In this document: positions 15,454-26,538 of the stretch, piece after piece
Position numbering within the stretch: position 1 is the stretch's first letter
Layout of the letters: each line of letters begins with the position of its first letter
Assembly (NCBI RefSeq): GCF_001426525.1
Contig: NZ_LMEW01000031.1
Location: 123,711-187,710, forward strand
Reading direction: 5' to 3'
DNA from: Massilia sp. Root133
Lineage (GTDB): Bacteria; Pseudomonadota; Gammaproteobacteria; Burkholderiales; Burkholderiaceae_D
Length of the DNA: 64,000 nucleotides
Translations under genes and position numbers: made by a program
Notes under the pieces: model-generated
What the model was told of the DNA's origin: nothing
The model's input: only the letters and a program-made list of their open reading frames with translations
The model's database searches: none

Positions 15454-15717
15454 TGTCGGGGTATCGTCCACCGGATCCCCCTGCTCGTTGCGGAAGATCG
15501 CGCGTACGTTCATCGCGGCGAGGCCGGCCTGCAGCGCGATCAGCGCCCACGCCTCGTCGTGCACGCCCCACACGATCCACAGCACGTTACTGAGAATGAA
15601 GGTCCAGAACCCGATCACGCGCTTCCTGGCGTGACGGGCGCCGACGAGAAAGGCGGCCACCAGCGTGACCGCCATCGCGGGCCATTGCAGCAGGTCCAAC
15701 AGCGTATCGACATCCAC
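15421..15717 (-). CDS. Small membrane protein downstream of ku
   Basis: The 98-residue product has two to three hydrophobic segments (about 10-26, 34-51, 55-72) and no recognised family. It starts at a GTG directly abutting the ku stop codon, so translation is probably coupled. The last residues, RRSRESGNPY, are encoded by a REP unit that has replaced the original gene end, and the stop codon is the edge of that repeat. Function unknown. Confidence 0.7.
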   Translation of the reverse strand: MDVDTLLDLLQWPAMAVTLVAAFLVGARHARKRVIGFWTFILSNVLWIVWGVHDEAWALIALQAGLAAMNVRAIFRNEQGDPVDDTPTRRSRESGNPY

Positions 15718-16809
15718 TCAGGCGGCCTTCCTGCGCCGCACGGGCGCCGCTTTGGCTGCAGGTTTCGCCGCGGCCCTGGCGGCGGTTTTCTTTGCCGCCG
15801 TCTTCGTCGCCGTTTTCGTCGCGGCCGACTTGGCCGCTGTCGTACGTTTTGCGCTCGCGTGCGTGGCCGCATGCGAAGGCGCCTTGCGCGCGCGTGGCGG
15901 CGGCCGATTGCCCGTGTCCTTGTCGGTATCCCCGTCGTCCTTCGACGGTTTCCTCGACTTGCGCGGCGGCGGCTCGTCGTCGTCGTCATCGTCCGCCGCA
16001 GCGGCCTTGGCCGGCTTCTTGCCCAGGCTGGCCTGCAGCAGCGAGACGAGGTCGATGACGTTCGACTTGGCGGGTTTCTCTTCTTCCGGCTCCGGTTCGG
16101 TGAGCGTCTTGGTCTGGTTGGCGGCGATCTTCTTCTTGATCAGCGCCATCACGTCCTCGCGGTACGTGTCGTGATACTGCTGCGGCTTCCATTTCTCGCT
16201 CATGCCTTCGACAAGCGCCTTGGCCATCTGCAATTCCTTCTCCGTGACCTGCGCCGCCTTCGCGTCCGCCGCCGGGATTTTCAGCTCGTCGGTGGGACGG
16301 ATCTCGTCCGGGTAGCGCAAGGTGTTCAGCACGATGGTGTCGCCCACGCAGACGAGGGCGGCCAGATGCTGCTTGACGCGGATGACGACGTTGGCGATGC
16401 CGATCTTGCCGACGTCGCGCAAGGTCTCGCGCAGCAGCGCATAGACCTTGTCGCCGCCCTTGCCGGGCGCGAGGTAGTAGGGCTGTTCGTAGTAGATCAG
16501 CGGGACCTGCTCGGCGTTCACGAACGCGATGATGTCGATCGTCTGCGTCGCTTCCGGGTTGGCGCGGCGCAGGTCCTCGTCGGACAGCACGACGTATTCG
16601 CCGTCACTGTACTCGTAGCCCTTGACGATGTCGTCCCACGAGACTTCCTTGCCGGTGGCCTTGTTGTAGCGCTTGAAGCCGATCGGCGCGAAGTCGCGCC
16701 GGTCCAGCATCGACAGGTCGAGCCCCTGGTCGCTCGCCGCCGGATACATCTCGACCGGGATGTGCACCAGCCCGAAGCTGATCGCACCCTTCCACATGCT
16801 GCGTGCCAT
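15718..16809 (-). CDS. ku: Ku DNA-end-binding protein with long Lys/Ala tail
   Basis: The bacterial Ku homodimer binds DNA ends and recruits LigD. The N-terminal Ku core (MWKGAISFGLVHIPVEM to about residue 255) is typical. The C-terminus extends for about 100 residues as a low-complexity tail rich in Lys, Ala and Pro, with an Asp run, longer than most bacterial Ku proteins of about 260-300 residues. Such basic tails are known in some Ku proteins to bind DNA. RBS GGGAG precedes the ATG. It sits second in an SDR-ku-membrane-protein unit, 21 bp after the SDR gene. Confidence 0.96.
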   Translation of the reverse strand: MARSMWKGAISFGLVHIPVEMYPAASDQGLDLSMLDRRDFAPIGFKRYNKATGKEVSWDDIVKGYEYSDGEYVVLSDEDLRRANPEATQTIDIIAFVNAEQVPLIYYEQPYYLAPGKGGDKVYALLRETLRDVGKIGIANVVIRVKQHLAALVCVGDTIVLNTLRYPDEIRPTDELKIPAADAKAAQVTEKELQMAKALVEGMSEKWKPQQYHDTYREDVMALIKKKIAANQTKTLTEPEPEEEKPAKSNVIDLVSLLQASLGKKPAKAAAADDDDDDEPPPRKSRKPSKDDGDTDKDTGNRPPPRARKAPSHAATHASAKRTTAAKSAATKTATKTAAKKTAARAAAKPAAKAAPVRRRKAA

Positions 16810-16830
16810 TTTGAGCTCCCTGGATGAGAA

Positions 16831-17802
16831 TTATTCGCCCACCGACCCCGTGATCGGCAGCACGACGCCCGTCACATAGCCCGAGCAGACGTTGGACGCC
16901 AGGTAGACGTACGCCGGCGACAGCTCTTCCGGCTGCGCGGGGCGGCCGAACGTCGTGCTCTGGCCGAACTTGGTGATGTCTTCCGGCGACTGGTCGGCCG
17001 GGTTCAGCGGCGTCCACACGGGGCCGGGCGCGACGGCGTTCACGCGGATGCCCTGGTCCAGCAGGTTGGCGGCGAGGGACATCGTGAAGGCGTGGATGGC
17101 GCCCTTGGTCGTCGAATAGTCGAGCAGCTTCTTCGACCCCTTCAGGCCAGTCACGGAGCCCGTGTTGATGATCGCGGCACCGCGCTTCATGTAGGGCAGG
17201 CAGGCCTTCGCCATGTGGAAGTAGCCGTAGATATTCGTGCGCATCGTCTCGTCGAAGCGGTCTTCCGTCAGGTCGAGCAGCGACTCGGCGTGTTCCTGGA
17301 ACGCGGCGTTGTTGACGAGGACGTCGAGGCGGCCCCACCTGGCGACGATCTGGTCGACGGCCTGCTGGCAGAATTCCATGTCTTTCACGTCCCCGGCGAC
17401 CGTCACGCATTTCGTGCCCTCGGCCTCGATCAGGCGCTGCGTCTCGGCCGCGTCTTCGTGTTCGTTCAGGTACAGAATGGCGACGTCGGCGCCTTCGCGC
17501 GCGAACAGGATCGCGACGGCGCGGCCGATGCCGGAATCGCCGCCGGTCACGATGGCGACCTGGCCGGCCAGCTTGCCGCTGCCCTTGTAGTGCTCGGCCA
17601 TGAACTTCGGCTTCAGTTCCATCTGGGCTTCGATGCCCGGCTTGGCAAGGTGCTGGGCGGGGAAGTCGCCGCTGGGCTGCTGGATCCCCGTCTGGGCCGC
17701 GCCACCCGAGCCCGGGTCACCCTTCTGCATGCTGGCGTCGTGCTGGTCCTGGCGGTTCTGGATGGCTTTCTGCTTGTTCGCTGCGTCGTCCTGTGTTGCC
17801 AT
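16831..17802 (-). CDS. SDR-family oxidoreductase (YghA-like)
   Basis: This 323-residue short-chain dehydrogenase has an N-terminal hydrophilic extension (about 1-65) typical of the YghA/general-stress SDR branch, NADP-type glycine motif TGGDSGIGR, NNAA, and the catalytic Ser/Tyr-x3-Lys (TGSVTGLKGS, DYSTTKG). The start at 17802 has AGGAG 6 bp upstream. It likely reduces aldehydes or ketones, exact substrate unknown. Being the first gene of the ku operon suggests expression in stationary phase or under desiccation/oxidative stress, but that is inference. Confidence 0.92.
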   Translation of the reverse strand: MATQDDAANKQKAIQNRQDQHDASMQKGDPGSGGAAQTGIQQPSGDFPAQHLAKPGIEAQMELKPKFMAEHYKGSGKLAGQVAIVTGGDSGIGRAVAILFAREGADVAILYLNEHEDAAETQRLIEAEGTKCVTVAGDVKDMEFCQQAVDQIVARWGRLDVLVNNAAFQEHAESLLDLTEDRFDETMRTNIYGYFHMAKACLPYMKRGAAIINTGSVTGLKGSKKLLDYSTTKGAIHAFTMSLAANLLDQGIRVNAVAPGPVWTPLNPADQSPEDITKFGQSTTFGRPAQPEELSPAYVYLASNVCSGYVTGVVLPITGSVGE

Positions 17803-17949
17803 GGTGCTCTCCTTGTGCATGATTCCGCCAGTATTCCCGCCCCGAGGACGCGCTGACGGTGCGCTTCCACACATTGCGCGCATTTGCTGGCTGTTACAGG
17901 TGCTTTGTGGCAAACTTGTTAGCGTAACAAAGTATTCCAGAGGTGATTC

Positions 17950-19386
17950 ATGCTAGAGCAGACCGCGATATACCTGAGTCCGATGGCGCAACGGCGCGCC
18001 GAATTCGGGGACGCCTGCGCCTCCCTGTTCGCACGCCTGCACCTGGCCGACAGCGCCGACGTCGCCGCGAGCCTGATGGCGCGGGAGCAGCCGGACCTGC
18101 TCGTGATCGACCTCGACCGATTCGAGCCCAGCATCGACGCGGACGCCCTCGGCGACCTCGTCGCCCGCCGCGCCGGCGCGCCCGTGCTGTTGCTGTGTCC
18201 GTTCGCCGGCGCCGCCTGGCTGCCCGCGCTGATGGCACACGGCCCCGTGCACTATGCCGTCACGCCGCTCGACGCGGCCGCGCTGCGCGCCGCGGTGGGC
18301 ACGCGCCGCGCGCAGCCGGAAGTGCCGGCGAGCGACGCCGCCGGCCTGCGTACGCTGCTGGACCTGCGCGCCCGCGTGCAGGCCGCGCTGGACGGGGCGG
18401 AAGATGCACATACTTTGTCCGAAGCCTTGTGCGCCGCGCTGTGCGCGTGGCCGGGCGTGCTGCATGCGGGCGTCTTCCTGCTCAAGGACGGCAACGATTT
18501 GCAACTGGAAGCCCAGCAGGGACTGGAAGGATTACTGCTCGGCGCGCTGCTGCAGCGCACGGACCGCCTGCTGCAGGCGCCGCTGCGCCACGCGTTCCCC
18601 GGCCTGCTGGCCGCGGCGGGCGGCACGGCTGCGTTGATCGAGGTCCCGGAACAATCGGGCGAGCCGGCATTGGCGGAAGGCCTGCGCGCGCACGGCGTCG
18701 CGATGGCGCTGGGCCTGCCCATTCCCGCCGACGGACCCGGCACGCCGCGCGGCGCGCTGTCGCTGCTGTTCGGCGCCGCACGTGCACTCACGCCGGACGA
18801 GTGGGCGACCTTGCAGGACGTGACGCGCCTGGCCGCCTTCGGCCTGCGCCTCGTCGCCATCGGCCAGGAAAACGAACACCTGACGGCGCGCCTCACGTAC
18901 ATCTCGACGACGGATGCGCTGACCGGCGTCGCGAACCGCCGCCACGGCGAGGAATTGCTGGAAAAAGAGATCAAGCGCGCCCGCCGCTACCGCGTGCCGC
19001 TCGCGCTGCTGTCGTTCGACATCGACCGTTTCAAGGCGGTCAACGACACCTACGGCTATCCCGTCGGCGACATGGCGCTGCGCACCGTGGCCGACACGAC
19101 GCGCGCCGTCCTGCGCGCCAGCGACATCCTCGTGCGCTCGGGCGGCGAGGAATTCCACATCATCGCGCCGCACACGAGCGCCATCGACGGTTTGAAAATG
19201 GCGGAAAAGGTGCGCGTGGCGATCGAGCAGGCGGAGATTCCCGGCTGCGACCACGTGACGGTGAGCCTCGGCGTGGCCCAGCTGGGCGAGCAGGAGAGCG
19301 GCGATTCGCTGACGCAGCGCACCGACGCCGCCCTCGCGCGCGCCAAGCGGGCGGGCCGCAACTGCGTCGAACTGGCGATGCAGTGA
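17950..19386 (+). CDS. Diguanylate cyclase with pseudo-receiver and GAF-like domain
   Basis: This 478-residue soluble protein makes c-di-GMP. The N-terminal 120 residues look like a receiver fold (LLVIDLDRF) without the usual N-terminal acidic pair. A GAF-like region follows (about 140-315) and a C-terminal GGDEF domain (about 320-476). The active site is GGEEF (RSGGEEFH), and an RxxD inhibitory site (RASD) lies five residues before it, so it is probably active and product-inhibited. RBS AGAGGTG. A SulP transporter gene follows after 5 bp in the same direction. Confidence 0.93.
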   Translation: MLEQTAIYLSPMAQRRAEFGDACASLFARLHLADSADVAASLMAREQPDLLVIDLDRFEPSIDADALGDLVARRAGAPVLLLCPFAGAAWLPALMAHGPVHYAVTPLDAAALRAAVGTRRAQPEVPASDAAGLRTLLDLRARVQAALDGAEDAHTLSEALCAALCAWPGVLHAGVFLLKDGNDLQLEAQQGLEGLLLGALLQRTDRLLQAPLRHAFPGLLAAAGGTAALIEVPEQSGEPALAEGLRAHGVAMALGLPIPADGPGTPRGALSLLFGAARALTPDEWATLQDVTRLAAFGLRLVAIGQENEHLTARLTYISTTDALTGVANRRHGEELLEKEIKRARRYRVPLALLSFDIDRFKAVNDTYGYPVGDMALRTVADTTRAVLRASDILVRSGGEEFHIIAPHTSAIDGLKMAEKVRVAIEQAEIPGCDHVTVSLGVAQLGEQESGDSLTQRTDAALARAKRAGRNCVELAMQ

Positions 19387-19391
19387 GCAGC

Positions 19392-21053
19392 ATGGTGTCG
19401 ATGAATCCGCGGCTGCTCGGCTGGCTGCGGGCGTACCGCCGCGACGATCTCGCGGGCGACGTGGGCGCCGGCATCGTCGTGGCCATGATGATGATCCCGC
19501 AGGGCATGGCCTACGCGCTCGTCGCCGGCCTGCCGCCCGTCGCGGGCCTGTATGCCAGCATCGTGCCGCCGCTGCTGTACGCGCTGTTCGGCACCAGTTC
19601 CTCGCAATCCGTCGGGCCGATGGCGATCATCTCGCTGATGACGGCGTCGGCGCTGGCGCCCCTCGCATCGCCCGGCAGCGCGCTGTACGGCATGCTGGCG
19701 GCGCAGCTGGCGCTGGTGTCCGGGGCCGTGCTGCTCGCGTGCGGCCTGCTGCGCGTGGGCTACCTCGCCAACTTCTTCTCGCGTCCCGTGATGAGCGGCT
19801 TCACGCTGGGCTCCGCCGTCGTCATCTCGCTGGGGCAGGTGCGCACCTTGGTGGGCGGCGCGCTGCCACACGTGCACAGTCCCAGCGCCGCGCTGGGCGT
19901 CGGGAGTATCGCGCTGCTGCTGTTCGCGCGGCGCTGGCTGGCGCCGCTGCTGCGCCGGCTCGGCATGCCGTGCGGGGCGGCCGACGTCGCCGCGCGGTTG
20001 GCGCCGATGGTGCTCGTCCTGGGCGGCATCGCGCTCGTGGCCTCGTTGCGCCTCGACCGCATGGGGGTGCAGGTGATCGGCGCCGTGCCGTCCGGGCTGC
20101 CGGGCTTGCGCCTGGCGACGTCCGCTGCGCATTGGCAGGAACTGCTGAAACCATCCCTCCTGATCGGCTTCATGAGCTTCCTGATCGCGATGTCGGGTGC
20201 GCAGACGCTGGCCCTGAAACGCGCGGAAAAGCTGCACACGAACCGCGAACTCGTGGGGCTGGGCCTGGCCAACGTCGGCAGCGCGCTGTCCGGCGGCTTT
20301 CCCGTGACCGGCAGCCTGTCGCGCTCGGCCGTGAACTTCGCGGCCGGCGCGCGCACCCAGCTGGCGGGTGTGATCACCGCGGCGCTGCTCGCGGGCGCGC
20401 TCGTGCTGCCCACCGGCTGGCTCGCGCTGCTGCCGCTGCCCGTGCTGGCCGCGACGATCATCGTCGCCGTGCTCGGCCTGCTGGACTGGTCGACCCTGCG
20501 CACCGCATGGCACTACGACCGCGCCGACGCGCTCGCGCTGCTGGCCACCAGCGGCGGCGTCCTGCTGCTCGGGGTGGAGGCGGGCGTCGTGCTGGGGCTG
20601 CTGCTGTCGCTAGGGACGATGATCTGGCGCGAGAGCCGGCCTCACATCGCGGTGCTGGGCCGGATTCCGCACACTGAACACTTCCGCAACATCGACCGGT
20701 ACGCGGCCGAGACGGACCCGAACGTGCTGCTGCTGCGCGTGGACGCGGGGCTGTTCTTCGGGAATATCGAAGCGGTCAGCGAGCGCATCGAGGAAGAACT
20801 GGCCGCACACCGCGCGGCGCGCCATCTCGTGCTCGTGCTGTCGGCCGTGAACGCCATCGACAGTTCGGCGCTGTTCGGGTTGCTCGAATTGAATCGCGCC
20901 CTGGCCCGGCGCGACGTCCGGCTGCACCTGGCCGAGGTCAAGGGGCCGGTGCTGGACCGCCTGCGCGCGTCGACTTTGTTGAGTGAGCTCAGCGGACGTC
21001 TCTTTTTAAGTACAGCAAATGCCTGGAATGCCCTCGCACGGCACGACACGTGA
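19392..21053 (+). CDS. SulP-family anion transporter with STAS domain
   Basis: This 553-residue inner-membrane carrier of the SulP/SLC26 family moves sulfate, bicarbonate, dicarboxylates or similar anions. The family signature is at the start (GIVVAMMMIPQGMAYALVAGLPPVAGLYAS), followed by 10 or more membrane helices and a C-terminal cytosolic STAS domain (about 430-545; LVLSAVNAIDSSALFGL). In-frame starts GTG 19383 and ATG 19401 are also possible. It is probably co-transcribed with the diguanylate cyclase gene. Confidence 0.93.
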   Translation: MVSMNPRLLGWLRAYRRDDLAGDVGAGIVVAMMMIPQGMAYALVAGLPPVAGLYASIVPPLLYALFGTSSSQSVGPMAIISLMTASALAPLASPGSALYGMLAAQLALVSGAVLLACGLLRVGYLANFFSRPVMSGFTLGSAVVISLGQVRTLVGGALPHVHSPSAALGVGSIALLLFARRWLAPLLRRLGMPCGAADVAARLAPMVLVLGGIALVASLRLDRMGVQVIGAVPSGLPGLRLATSAAHWQELLKPSLLIGFMSFLIAMSGAQTLALKRAEKLHTNRELVGLGLANVGSALSGGFPVTGSLSRSAVNFAAGARTQLAGVITAALLAGALVLPTGWLALLPLPVLAATIIVAVLGLLDWSTLRTAWHYDRADALALLATSGGVLLLGVEAGVVLGLLLSLGTMIWRESRPHIAVLGRIPHTEHFRNIDRYAAETDPNVLLLRVDAGLFFGNIEAVSERIEEELAAHRAARHLVLVLSAVNAIDSSALFGLLELNRALARRDVRLHLAEVKGPVLDRLRASTLLSELSGRLFLSTANAWNALARHDT

Positions 21054-21114
21054 TTGCAAGCAAATCCCAGCTGTGGCAGGATGGAACCACGGTTTTAGAG
21101 AAAAGGTGGATATC

Positions 21115-21306
21115 ATGCCGCGCCCAAGTACTATCGTTATTCTGTTGTCAACCGTCGCCTTGCTCGCCCTTGGCTTCGCCGCCGCTGTCCCGGCCGGCAT
21201 CGCCCTGGCGCTGACGTTCGAACTGGCCGCCTACAAGCGCGCCGCCGACCGCGAACGCGCCCTGCGTCCGGTCCGTATCGCCCGCCCGCTGCGCCGCCGC
21301 CGCTGA
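21115..21306 (+). CDS. Small hydrophobic protein with Arg-rich tail
   Basis: The 63-residue product has a single long hydrophobic stretch (about 6-36) and a basic end (RPVRIARPLRRRR). RBS AAGGTGG precedes the ATG at 21115. A single-pass membrane protein of unknown function. A G+C-rich hairpin (GACCGGC/GCCGGTC, 21334-21354) follows but lacks a T run. Confidence 0.6.
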   Translation: MPRPSTIVILLSTVALLALGFAAAVPAGIALALTFELAAYKRAADRERALRPVRIARPLRRRR

Positions 21307-21562
21307 TCGTTTCCAGCCCCGGTTCGCCTGCTTGACCGGCATTCTTCGCCGGTCGGGCCTGCGGACACCCTCTGTTTCCCCCTCCCTGGTCGCCACGCGC
21401 GGCCGTCTGCCGGCTTCACCTTTGATATTGCCGAAATCATATTGATCACCTGATCTGGGCGTGCGCCTGCACCGTTCCGGTGCCGCCGGTGCCGTGCTGG
21501 TGCGCCGCGTCCACCGGTGTCCCTGTCCCGCGAGTGGCACGCATCGTGCTAACTCATCGCGT

Positions 21563-22387
21563 ATGCCCTTTGACGACCCAACTTGCACCACCTGGCACGC
21601 ATCCCTGCGCCTCGGCTTCGCCCGTGACGGCGGCTGCACGCGGCTCGTCCGGCGCGAGCACCGCGGGCCGCTGCGCGTGCAAAAGGCGCTATACCCGGAA
21701 GGCCCTGGCGCCTGCCACGTGATCGTCGTGCATCCGCCCGGCGGCATCGTCGGCGGCGACCGGCTCGACATCGCGCTCGACGTGCCGGCGGGCTGCCACG
21801 TGCTGGCCACGTCGCCCGGCGCCGCGAAGTGGTATCGCGCCAACGGCCGCACATCGCGCCAGGACGTGCACCTGGCCGCCGGTCCCGGCGCCGCGATCGA
21901 ATGGCTGCCGCAGGAAACCATCGTGTACGACCACGCCGACGTGATGCTCGCGCACGACGTCGACCTGGCCCCGGGCGCCGTCTACATCGGCAGCGAGGTG
22001 CTGTGCTTCGGCCGGCGCGCGTCCGGCGAACGTTTTACGCGCGGCCGCGTGGGGCAGCGCACGCGCATCCGCGTCGGCGGGCGGCCCGTGTGGTGGGAGC
22101 AGGGCGGCGCCACGCCCGCGCTGCTCGCGAGTCCGCTGGGCATGGATGGACACAGCGTGTGCGCGACGCTCGTCGCCGTCGGCAAGCCCGTGCCCGCGGC
22201 CCTGCAGGACGCGGTGCGCGCCGTCGATCCAGGTCTCGCCGTCAGCCAGGTGAAGCAGGTGTTCGTGGCGCGCTTCCTCGGCGACGACGGCGAACGGGCC
22301 CGTGCCGCGCTGACGGGGGCCTGGACGGTGCTGCGGCCGTACCTGCTGGACCGGCCGGCCACGCCGCCGCGCATCTGGAATACGTAA
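21563..22387 (+). CDS. ureD: Urease accessory protein UreD
   Basis: This 274-residue protein joins UreF and UreG in the complex that delivers nickel to apo-urease. Family motifs HPPGGIVGGDRLDI, TSPGAAKWYR and WLPQETIVYD are clear. The ATG at 21563 fits the usual start of the family; the ribosome site is weak. First gene of ureDABCEFG-ureJ, 9 bp before ureA. No sharp promoter could be assigned in the 255 bp upstream. Confidence 0.95.
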   Translation: MPFDDPTCTTWHASLRLGFARDGGCTRLVRREHRGPLRVQKALYPEGPGACHVIVVHPPGGIVGGDRLDIALDVPAGCHVLATSPGAAKWYRANGRTSRQDVHLAAGPGAAIEWLPQETIVYDHADVMLAHDVDLAPGAVYIGSEVLCFGRRASGERFTRGRVGQRTRIRVGGRPVWWEQGGATPALLASPLGMDGHSVCATLVAVGKPVPAALQDAVRAVDPGLAVSQVKQVFVARFLGDDGERARAALTGAWTVLRPYLLDRPATPPRIWNT

Positions 22388-22396
22388 AGGATCGCC

Positions 22397-22699
22397 ATGG
22401 ACCTGACCCCACGCGAAAAAGACAAGCTGCTGATCTTCACGGCGGCGCTGCTGGCCGAACGCCGCCGCGCGCGCGGCCTGAAGCTGAACTACCCGGAAGC
22501 CGTCGCGCTGATCACGGCCGCGATCATGGAAGGCGCCCGCGACGGCCGCAGCGTGCCCGAGCTGATGAGCGAGGGCACCCTGATCCTGACGCGCGCGGAC
22601 GTGATGGACGGCGTGCCGGAGATGATTCCGGACATCCAGGTCGAAGCCACGTTCCCGGACGGCAGCAAGCTCGTCACCGTCCACAACCCGATCCCGTGA
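22397..22699 (+). CDS. ureA: Urease gamma subunit
   Basis: At 100 residues this is the exact family length, with MDLTPREKDKLLIFTAALLAERRR at the start and the conserved VPEMIPDIQVEATFPDG near the end. A structural subunit of the (alpha-beta-gamma) urease that hydrolyses urea to ammonia and carbamate. RBS AAAGGA. Eight bp precede ureB. Confidence 0.98.
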   Translation: MDLTPREKDKLLIFTAALLAERRRARGLKLNYPEAVALITAAIMEGARDGRSVPELMSEGTLILTRADVMDGVPEMIPDIQVEATFPDGSKLVTVHNPIP

Positions 22700-22706
22700 G
22701 CGCCCC

Positions 22707-23023
22707 ATGATCCCCGGCGAATACTTCCTCGAGAATGGCGACATCGTCATCAACGCGGGCCGCCCCACGGTGACGCTCGTCGTCGCGAACGCGGGCGACC
22801 GTCCCGTGCAGGTCGGCTCTCATTACCATTTTTTCGAAGCGAACGATGCGTTGCAGTTCGAACGCGAGCAGGCGCGCGGCATGCGCCTGAACATCGCGGC
22901 CGGCACCGCGGTGCGCTTCGAGCCGGGGCAGCGGCGCACCGTCGAACTGGTGGCGTTGAGCGGCGCGCGCATCGTGCATGGCTTCCAGGGCCTGACGGGC
23001 GGCCCGCTCGATGGAGGCGTCTG

Positions 23024-23024
<1 letters not shown>
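22707..23024 (+). CDS. ureB: Urease beta subunit
   Basis: 105 residues, with IPGEYFLENGDIVIN, SHYHFFEAN and the RFEPGQRRTVELV motif of the family. Structural subunit of urease. Its stop codon and the ureC start share one base (TGATG), so translation is coupled. Confidence 0.98.
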
Positions 23025-24724
<1,700 letters not shown>

Positions 24725-24739
24725 TCATCGGGAGCCATC

Positions 24740-25240
24740 ATGATGTCACTGCATACGAAGATCGCCCACGCGGACACCGTCCACGACCTGCTCGAGCTGC
24801 CGTACGACCAGCGCGAAAGGTGCCGCCAGCGCGCGCGGCTCGCATCCGGCGAGGAAGTCGCCCTGTTCCTCGTACGCGGCGCCGTGCTGCGCGACGGCGA
24901 CCTGCTGACGGGCGAAGACGGACGCGTCGTGCGGGTCGTCGCCGCACCCGAGCCGACGTATCTCGTGCGCTGCGCGAACCCGACGCTGCTCGCGCGCTGC
25001 GCCTTCCACCTCGGGAACCGCCACACGCAGACGCAGGTCGGCGCGGGCTGGCTGCGGATCCGCGTCGATCCGGTGCTGAAGGACATGGTGCTCGGCCTGG
25101 GCGCGCACGTCGAGGAAGAGCAGGCGAAGTTCGAACCGGAAGCGGGCGCGTATGCGGGCGGCCACGGCCATCACGATCACCGCGGCCTGCTGGCGCCCGT
25201 GCCGCTGCGCCAGAAGATCCACCGGCCGGCGGACGCATGA
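24740..25240 (+). CDS. ureE: Urease nickel metallochaperone UreE
   Basis: This 166-residue nickel carrier hands nickel to UreG/urease. It has the N-terminal peptide-binding domain, the central CAFHLGNRHTQ segment with the dimer-interface His, and a His-rich C-terminal tail (GGHGHHDHRG) for extra nickel. Two consecutive ATGs start the gene. Its stop overlaps the ureF start by 4 bp (ATGA). Confidence 0.95.
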   Translation: MMSLHTKIAHADTVHDLLELPYDQRERCRQRARLASGEEVALFLVRGAVLRDGDLLTGEDGRVVRVVAAPEPTYLVRCANPTLLARCAFHLGNRHTQTQVGAGWLRIRVDPVLKDMVLGLGAHVEEEQAKFEPEAGAYAGGHGHHDHRGLLAPVPLRQKIHRPADA

Positions 25241-25902
25241 ACGCCGCGAGCCTGCTGCACCTGCTGCAGTTCGCGAGCCCGGCGCTGCCGATCGGCGGCT
25301 ACAGCTATTCGCAGGGCCTGGAGACGGCCATCGAGGCAGGCCGCGTGCACGATGCGGCGAGCGCGCACGCGTGGCTCGTGCGCTATCTCGACGAGGTGCT
25401 GGCGCGCTGGGACGCGCCGCTGCTGTGGCGTTTGTTGAGCGCGTTCGCCGCGCGCGATACCGCGGCCATTGCAGAGTGGAGCGCCTGCTTCCTCGCGTCG
25501 CGCGACACGGCCGAGTCGCGCGCGGAGACCGTCCAGATGGGCTATTCGCTCACGCGGCTGATCGCGGAGCTGGGCGTGGCCGACGTCGGCCTGCTCGGCG
25601 GCGAGGTGACGCTGCCGGCCGCCTACGCGTGCACCGTCGACGCCCTCGACATCCCGCATGAAGAGGCAGTGTTGGCGATGCTGTTCGCGTGGACCGAGAA
25701 CCAGGTGCTCGTGTGCGTGAAGTCGGTGCCGCTGGGGCAGGTGGCGGGGCAGCGGCTGCTGCTGTCGCTGCGGCCCGATCTCGAACGCACGGCCGTCACG
25801 GCCTGCACGCTGCCCGATGCGGACCTGTCGAACTGGTCGCCCGGCCTGTCCATGCTGTCGATGCGGCACGAGGTGCAGCATGGACGGTTGTACCGTTCCT
25901 GA
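25237..25902 (+). CDS. ureF: Urease accessory protein UreF
   Basis: This 221-residue all-helical scaffold bridges UreD-urease and UreG and is thought to gate GTP hydrolysis. The diagnostic N-terminal SPALPIGGYSYSQGLE and C-terminal NWSPGLSMLSMRHE are present. Starts inside the ureE stop (ATGA), 13 bp before ureG. Confidence 0.96.
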   Translation: MNAASLLHLLQFASPALPIGGYSYSQGLETAIEAGRVHDAASAHAWLVRYLDEVLARWDAPLLWRLLSAFAARDTAAIAEWSACFLASRDTAESRAETVQMGYSLTRLIAELGVADVGLLGGEVTLPAAYACTVDALDIPHEEAVLAMLFAWTENQVLVCVKSVPLGQVAGQRLLLSLRPDLERTAVTACTLPDADLSNWSPGLSMLSMRHEVQHGRLYRS

Positions 25903-25915
25903 AAGAGGTAAAACC

Positions 25916-26527
25916 ATGACATCGAATCCCCTGCGGGTGGGCATCGGCGGCCCCGTCGGTTCCGGCAAGACGGCGCTGTGCGAGATGCTGTGCCGGCGCA
26001 TGCGCGACCGCTACGACATGGCCGTGATCACCAACGACATCTACACGCGCGAAGACATGGAAATCCTGCTGCGCGCGAACGCGCTGCCGCCCGAGCGGCT
26101 GATGGGCGTTGAGACCGGCGGGTGTCCGCACACGGCGATCCGCGAGGATGCGTCGATCAACCTGGAGGCCATCGCGCGGCTGCAGGCGGACTTTCCGGCA
26201 CTGGAACTCGTGCTGGTGGAATCCGGCGGCGACAACCTCGCGGCCACGTTCAGCCCCGAGCTGTCGGACCTCACCCTGTACGTCATCGACGTGGCGGGCG
26301 GCGAAAAGATTCCGCGCAAGGGCGGACCCGGCATCACGCGCTCCGATCTTCTCATCATCAACAAGACGGACCTCGCGCCGCACGTGGGCGCCGACCTGGA
26401 CGTGATGGCGCGCGACGCGCAGCGCCAGCGGGGCGCGCGGCCGTTCGTGTTCACGAATCTGCGCACGGGCGAGGGCGTGGACACCGTCGTTTGCTTCATC
26501 CGCGAGCAGGGATTACTTGACCAGTGA
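25916..26527 (+). CDS. ureG: Urease accessory GTPase UreG
   Basis: This 203-residue SIMIBI-class GTPase drives nickel insertion. P loop GGPVGSGKTAL, the GGCPHTAIREDAS (CPH nickel site) and the NKTDLAPHVGADL guanine-specificity motif are intact. RBS AAAGAGG precedes the ATG at 25916. Confidence 0.97.
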   Translation: MTSNPLRVGIGGPVGSGKTALCEMLCRRMRDRYDMAVITNDIYTREDMEILLRANALPPERLMGVETGGCPHTAIREDASINLEAIARLQADFPALELVLVESGGDNLAATFSPELSDLTLYVIDVAGGEKIPRKGGPGITRSDLLIINKTDLAPHVGADLDVMARDAQRQRGARPFVFTNLRTGEGVDTVVCFIREQGLLDQ

Positions 26528-26538
26528 AAGGGAAAGCC

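Noticed and set aside
21307..21562. NAC or NtrC box controlling the urease operon
   Set aside because: The ATA/TAT elements near 21425-21442 are 12 rather than 9 bases apart and no -24/-12 promoter is present.
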